This document shows, piece after piece, positions 58,918-64,000 of a stretch of DNA of 64,000 bases; the first letter of the stretch is position 1; every line of letters starts with the position of its first letter. The notes under the pieces were generated by a model that was not told where the DNA came from, ran no database searches, and was given only the letters and a program-made list of their open reading frames with translations. The stretch is from assembly GCF_921293095.1 (NCBI RefSeq), contig NC_060259.1, positions 29,271,812 to 29,335,811 of the forward strand. Direction: 5' to 3'. The translations under genes were made by a program, and so were the position numbers. The DNA comes from Ischnura elegans. Its lineage: Eukaryota > Arthropoda > Insecta > Odonata > Coenagrionidae.

Positions 58918-59634
58918 CTCTTCACCCACCATGCCTAAAGTTTCTTTGCTTCAAACCCATTCCAAACTAAACTCTCCACTCTCCTCCGTGCCAATGCAAC
59001 CAGCTAATCAAGCCATTAGCCGCACTGCTTCCTTCGCGTCCAGGGTTTCCACATCGTGCAAAAAGTATCTTCAGAAAATAATTTTAACTTGATATTCCTT
59101 TGCACTCTTACCTCACCTCTCTCCAATCAACCCTGTCTGAATGTAAATGTGAATACAAAAACATTAGAAGAAATAAGTCATGTTGAGGACGCAATATTTG
59201 GTTAATTCCTCATCCATTGGATAGAAAACTAAATGTTCGTTCCAGCGTAGTTCGATTCTGATGCAGGGTATTTGGGATAGCGATTCAATTTTTTTTTTCA
59301 AATAAACCACTCGAAAATATTTCTTCCATTTTTTCGAATTATGTCTTCTCCCTGGTACAGGAGAAGAGTGTAAGATTCTCGTGGTTACATCTGTGAATAT
59401 GAGCAAAACGAATACTGAAAATGCTATATATTAGTAACAAAAACAGGCGTTATATAGTGGAATGACATTCTAAGTTTTAAAAATATCACAAATGTGGCAA
59501 TATTCCACATATTTATTTTCCGTACAACGCGTTTTGATAGTTAGGTCATAATCAAGTACAATAATGAATGGTTGGTTGTATTTATATAGAACGGATGGGT
59601 GATAGTGGAAGGGGAAGTTGGGTAATGGTGTAGG

Positions 59635-59817
59635 TCATTGGGTGGAGCGCTTCAGGAATGGTATGGCCAGGTGTGGGGAATGTCCAAAAAATAGTTGTTC
59701 ATTCATTAGTGAAATGCCTCCTTCTTGCCCAATTTCGAATTTCTCCAAAGTGTCCAATCTTCGGCCTTTCATCTCCACGTGGACGATCTCCGAGTCAAAC
59801 TCGAACATCACCTCGCA
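59635..59817 (-). pseudogene. Inverted copy of the intron-1 retroelement relic
   Basis: Mirror of 56400-56581 in the right arm, with F/L, G/L, I/F, H/Y and R/S differences. Its presence in both arms shows the insertion predates the inverted duplication. Confidence 0.35.
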
Positions 59818-60266
59818 CGCCACAGAAACGAAAAGAACCGTAAAATTATAAAACTGGGGTATTAATGTGGTATGTGAAAGCACGCAAGTGGCGAAGGCAT
59901 GGGTGATTTTGATGAAGCAAGATGTGGTCAATTCCTTATCCTTTGGATAGAAAACTAAAAGTTTCGTGCCATCGAAGTTTGATTCAGATGCATGGTATTT
60001 GGGGTAGTGATTCAATTTTTTTTTCAAAAACACCATTCGAAAACCTTTCTACCAATTTTTCGAATATTATTTCTATCTGACACAATAGAAGAGCATAAGA
60101 ATCTCGTCGTTATATGTGTGATTACGAGCAAAATTAAAACTACTGCTATATATTAGGTAAATTTTTATGGTTTTTTCACCAGAATTTTTGCTAGGTATCC
60201 CGTATACCAATTAACTATACGTCATTCCTTCACATGACTATTACTAATTATAATTTTTTCTTTAAG

Positions 60267-60380
60267 GTGAGCCAAGGAATGGTCGCAACTATTATGACGT
60301 GAAAATGAAAAATTTATCATCAAATCTGGAGGCATCACAGAACTACAAACATAATAATGCTTCGTTTTCATTTGAAACCG
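60267..60380 (+). CDS. Inverted-copy repeat exon R1 (Gln-24 type)
   Basis: The exon has the GRN and Gln-24 markers of the central array, but its downstream intron matches the unit at 54.1-54.5 kb. It looks like a hybrid made by conversion or exchange. Confidence 0.55.
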
Positions 60381-61598
60381 GTAAGCAATCCAATGACTGG
60401 ATGGGCCCTTAAAACACAGCCTTGCTTGACTTGCAACGCCTAATAGATAGATCATATTTAAACGGTTTTGAAGAATGAAATTCTTCGAGTCGTAATTTTG
60501 AATCACGTTTAGGAATGCTGACGCCCTGCTTCTAATGTTCTTTATGTATTGCAATACCACTAATTCGATCAAGAAGAAGCCGATTGAATTAAATTTAGCA
60601 TTTGAAAAAATTAATGATGCTTCAAAACGCGGAAAAAAATACAGCTCGGCAGCAATTGGGAGCCGATATGTAACCAATAATAACGCTCGTGTGTAGTTTT
60701 CAGAGTAGAGATGCACTTTTACCAAGCATAATGTAATATGCAGCATATGATAAATAATCCCTAAGAACAGCAGGATTATTTAAAATAGTTATCACGAAAA
60801 AATGAAATAAGAATGTTTTATATCTGTTTTCAATTATCCAACACTTGCGGCCAAATATTCCAACACGACACGCTTCTCTCTTATTTCACAGCATGGTCAT
60901 GAGGTTGCATTGCCCCCATTAAGACAATTGGTGAAAGATAATGCTTTAGTTTCAATGGCAATGAAACATTTGTAATACATCCATATTTCTACAGTTAAAA
61001 ACCAAATTAAGGAATAAATATCCCTATCACTAGAGTGGATAAACACATATCGGCTACGTAGAGAATGTTATCTGATACCAAATGTACCATTATAAAAATA
61101 ATTTTAAAATTTCGAGACACATTTAATTTCAGTGACGCAACCGAAAACGCACGTCACGGAAGCGAAAGAAACCGTTAAAATTTTAAAACTGGGGTGTTAA
61201 TGTGATATGTTAATGCACGCAAGTGGCGAAGACATGGGTGATTTTGATGAAGCAAGATGTGGTCAATTCCTTATCCTTTGGATAGAAAACTAAAAGTTTC
61301 GTGCCATCGAAGTTTGATTCAGACGCATGGTATTTGGGGTAGTGATTTAATTTTTTTTTCAAAAACACCAATCGAAAACCTTTCTTCCAATTTTTCGAAT
61401 ATTATTTCTATCTGACACAGTAGAAGAGCATAAGATTCTCGTCGTTATATGTGTGATTACGAGCAAAATTTAAACTACTGCTATATATTAGGTAAATTTT
61501 TATGGTTTTTTCACCAGAATTTTTGCTAGGTATCCCGTATACCAATTAGCTATACTATCCTTCACATGACTATTACTAATTATTATTTTTTCTTTAAG

Positions 61599-61712
61599 GT
61601 GAGCCAAGGAATGGTCACAACTTTTATGACATGAAAATGAAAAATTTATCATCAAAATTGGAGGCATCACAGAACTACAAACATAAAAATGATTCGTTTT
61701 CCTTTGAAACTT
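61599..61712 (+). CDS. Inverted-copy repeat exon R2
   Basis: Start EPRNGHNFYDMKMKNLSSKL, with the KND ending. The end is ACT-T|GTAAGC, which changes the junction residue. Confidence 0.55.
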
Positions 61713-62202
61713 GTAAGCAATCCAATGACTCGATGGCCCCTGAAAATACCACCATGCTTACCTTGCAGCGCCTGATAAGAGAGAGGAGGATAAGGTGTTA
61801 ATTTGTTATGTTAATGCTTGCAAGTGGCGAAGGCATGGGTGATTTTGATGTAGCAAGATGTGGTTAATTCCTCATCCTTTGGATAGAAATCTAAAAGTTT
61901 CGCTTGCATCTACGTTTGATTCAGATGCATGGTAATTGGGGTAGTGATTCAATTTATTTCAAAAACACCATTGGGAAACCTTTCTTCCAATTTTTCGAAT
62001 GTCATCTTCTCCCTGTTAAAATAGGAGAGCATAAGATTCTCGTGGTTATAAGTGTGATTACGAGCAAAATTAAAACTACCTCTATATATTATGTAAATTT
62101 TTATGGTTTTTTCACCAGAATTTTTGCTAGGTATCCCGTATACCAATTAACTATACGTCATTCCTTCACATGACTATTACTAATTATAATTTTTTCTTTT
62201 AG

Positions 62203-62316
62203 GTGAACCAAGGAATGGACACAACTATTTTGACGTGAAAATGAAAAATTTATCATCAAATCTGGAGGCATCACACAACTACAAACATAAAAATGCTTTG
62301 TTTTCCTTTGAAACCG
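62203..62316 (+). CDS. Inverted-copy repeat exon R3
   Basis: Acceptor TTTTAG, donor ACCG|GTAAGC. It sits only 604 bp after R2 because about 0.7 kb of intron is deleted near 61780. Confidence 0.55.
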
Positions 62317-63186
62317 GTAAGCAATCCAATGACTCGATGGACCCTTAAAATACCGCCATTCTTCCCTTCCCGCGTCTGATAAAATAGATCATATTGAAAC
62401 GGGTTTGAAGAATTAAGAATTTCTGAAGTAAAAATAAGTCGTAATTATGATGGACCTTAAAGAATGCTGACGCTCTACTTCTAGTTTTCTGTCAACTATT
62501 GTAAAACCACTAATACGAAAACAAGAAACCTATTGACAATGAACTAATTTTTTAATAAACGAGGGTGGAAAATACGGAAAAAATATACCTCCGCAGTAAT
62601 TGCGAGCCGTTAGGTAATAAATAATAAGGATCGTGTGTAGCTTAAAGAGTTGAATTGGGATGCACTTTTACCTATAACTAGGTAATTTGGAGGATATGAT
62701 AAAAATGCCTTAGATTTACAGGATTATTAAAAATATTTTTTAAGAAACAAATTTACAAGATATATATATATCTGTTTTCAATTATCTAACACCTTCGGTC
62801 AAATTTTAACGAATCCGGCATGGGAAGTAGGTCGGGATACTCATTCACTTAAGGGATAACGAAACGAACGACAATAATTTAGGAAAAGACACGTGAGGTA
62901 GGTTTTTCGAAATGACTTCATTGTTAATGGATACCTATTTATATTTTCCCCAACATGGTCTCATTTCATCCATTCAGCGACCTGAAACTTTGGGGCCAAA
63001 TATTTAGTCGTTATCTCGTTTATCTTATTGCATCTTAATTTTCCATGTCAGCGATCCATGATGAGGAACCAGCTCCACCCGCGTCACGCACGATCCAAGG
63101 CTGACAATCTCATCCAGAAGTTAATGTTGGAATTTCACAGGACATCAGCACACCACCCATTAAGTAGCCTCTTCCGGAGTCTACAG

Positions 63187-63572
63187 TGGCAAAAAATTGT
63201 GTTACTACAATGACTATAAAGCCTGCGTTTGCACCACTTACAATCCCTGAACCACTAGCTGCAATTCATACATTTCCTGCACTCCCAATATTACCTACAC
63301 TGCCTAAATTACCTGAACTACCTAGATTGCCCTCGCTCCCTACATTGACACCACTACCCCCACTTCCAGCACTCCCTACATTGCCAACACTACCCCCACT
63401 TACAGCACTCACTACAGTATATTCAAATGATATTCCCCATGTGATAGTTAACTTGAGTAACATTATTTACAACGCCGCGAAAGGAGCTACAAATGGCACT
63501 ACAAATGCAAGCAACAATGTTTCCAGCAGAAAAAATTTTAGCTGGAACTTTCAAAATCACTTCATCGTGTAA
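63187..63572 (+). CDS. Inverted-copy PLP tail exon
   Basis: Same start and PLP repeats as 31539-32017 but fewer repeat steps. The frame shifts relative to the left copy near the end (RKNFSWNF instead of RKKIELQL), giving a different C-terminus. Confidence 0.5.
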
Positions 63573-64000
63573 CTCTATATGCAAAGAGTTAATAGCCAAA
63601 TATAATTGTAAAAATAAATTTTTTAATGTTTATTTTATTACATTTATATGTATCACTGTATTTTTGTCATCAAATTGATGAAAATGTAATAAATCACATA
63701 TTTGGTCATAGAAGTATATGAAATAATGTTTTCTACACCCTTTTTTAGAAAGTTTACATTAATATGATGTGTTGATGGAGCAACTTTTATTGTCTAATCA
63801 GTGGATTTATTTCATGATTGTTGACATAATTCTGAAAATGACGAAAGAAAGTATGTATAATCTTTTCTGGCTATTAAGGAGTAGGTGACGGCGAGGATGG
63901 TGTACGTTAATTTCCCCCATATTACTGTCGCTCAGAGTTCGTGATTAATGCTAAAGATTTACAACTGCCATTTCAATAACATAGGCCGAGCAATAAGATA

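Larger units (their letters stand above)
60267..63572 (+). pseudogene. Headless inverted copy of the repeat gene (three repeat exons plus tail)
   Basis: Plus-strand exons at 60267-60380, 61599-61712 and 62203-62316 are each 114 bp, open in phase 1 and bounded by AG and GTAAGC. The second ends ACT-T|GT, making the joined codon Cys instead of Gly. The tail exon 63187-63572 starts TG-GCA after CTACAG and has a shorter PLP region and a shifted C-terminus (ends NHFIV). AATAAA follows at 63613. No exon 1 or promoter for this direction was found in the 1.17-kb centre, so it is probably a truncated copy. It would become a gene only if another start exists, and its frame has nevertheless stayed open. 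Confidence 0.6.
58692..64000 (-). repeat. Right arm of giant asymmetric inverted repeat
   Basis: Reverse-complement copy of the left arm, starting inside the MITE at 58692 and still matching at the window end. Substitutions and indels separate the arms: a shorter PLP stretch, a deleted part between the repeat exons at 61599 and 62203, and different end codons in the tail exon. It is therefore a real, aged duplication and not an identical fold-back. Confidence 0.9.

Noticed and set aside
58892..59092. 66-codon frame near the inner arm edges (mirrored at 57124-57324)
   Set aside because: Identical in both copies because of the inverted repeat, overlaps the MITE end, and has no splice or start support.
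32390..62830. CRISPR array
   Set aside because: Units are 1.34 kb with coding exons, not short repeats with unique spacers, and the context is eukaryotic.
31131..64000. Missed-adapter or assembly fold-back artefact
   Set aside because: The arms differ by many substitutions, indels and unit number; an artefact would give identical arms. Long-read confirmation would still be welcome.

Overview
The window looks like nuclear DNA of an animal, most likely an arthropod, although no gene here fixes the species. It is AT-rich and gene-sparse. It has GT-AG introns and AATAAA poly(A) signals, and is littered with decayed LINE fragments, MITEs with hAT-like 8-bp target duplications, tRNA-derived repeats and foldback structures. 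There are no operons, Shine-Dalgarno sites, rRNA genes or CRISPR arrays.

Region 1 (1-31 kb) is a transposon graveyard. It holds MITEs near 34-666, 3570 and 15072, three sets of relics of one LINE family (6.1, 14.6 and 23.6 kb), another LINE relic (18.2 kb), a broken transposon reading frame (26.2-26.8 kb), and a 1.25-kb element with about 350-bp terminal inverted repeats (27165-28410). Scattered among these are short open segments bounded by good splice signals (2898, 8081, 10611, 16802, 25560, 30626) that may be real exons of unidentified genes.

Region 2 (31-58 kb) is the main discovery: a minus-strand gene that reads from about 58.0 kb down to 31.5 kb. Exon 1 encodes a start and signal peptide and ends after one base of a codon. 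It is followed by 18 copies of a 114-bp exon, one per unit of a roughly 1.34-kb tandem array. Every copy is exactly 114 bp, begins after AG, ends before GT, and stays open in the same phase-1 frame. A last exon in the matching phase encodes a tail of Pro-Leu-Pro-type repeats and is followed by AATAAA. The joined model is 865 residues: a secreted protein with 18 repeats of 38 residues plus a proline/leucine-rich tail. I cannot assign it to a known family.

Region 3 (58.7-64 kb) is an inverted, shortened copy of the same locus, with three repeat exons and a tail exon on the plus strand but no exon 1. The two arms form a very large asymmetric inverted repeat around a 1.17-kb single-copy centre that holds exon 1 and its promoter. 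The inner breakpoint cuts through a MITE in intron 1 and abuts an 18-bp perfect inverted repeat. The arms differ by substitutions and indels, so this is not a simple fold-back read artefact. Both outer ends may extend beyond the window.
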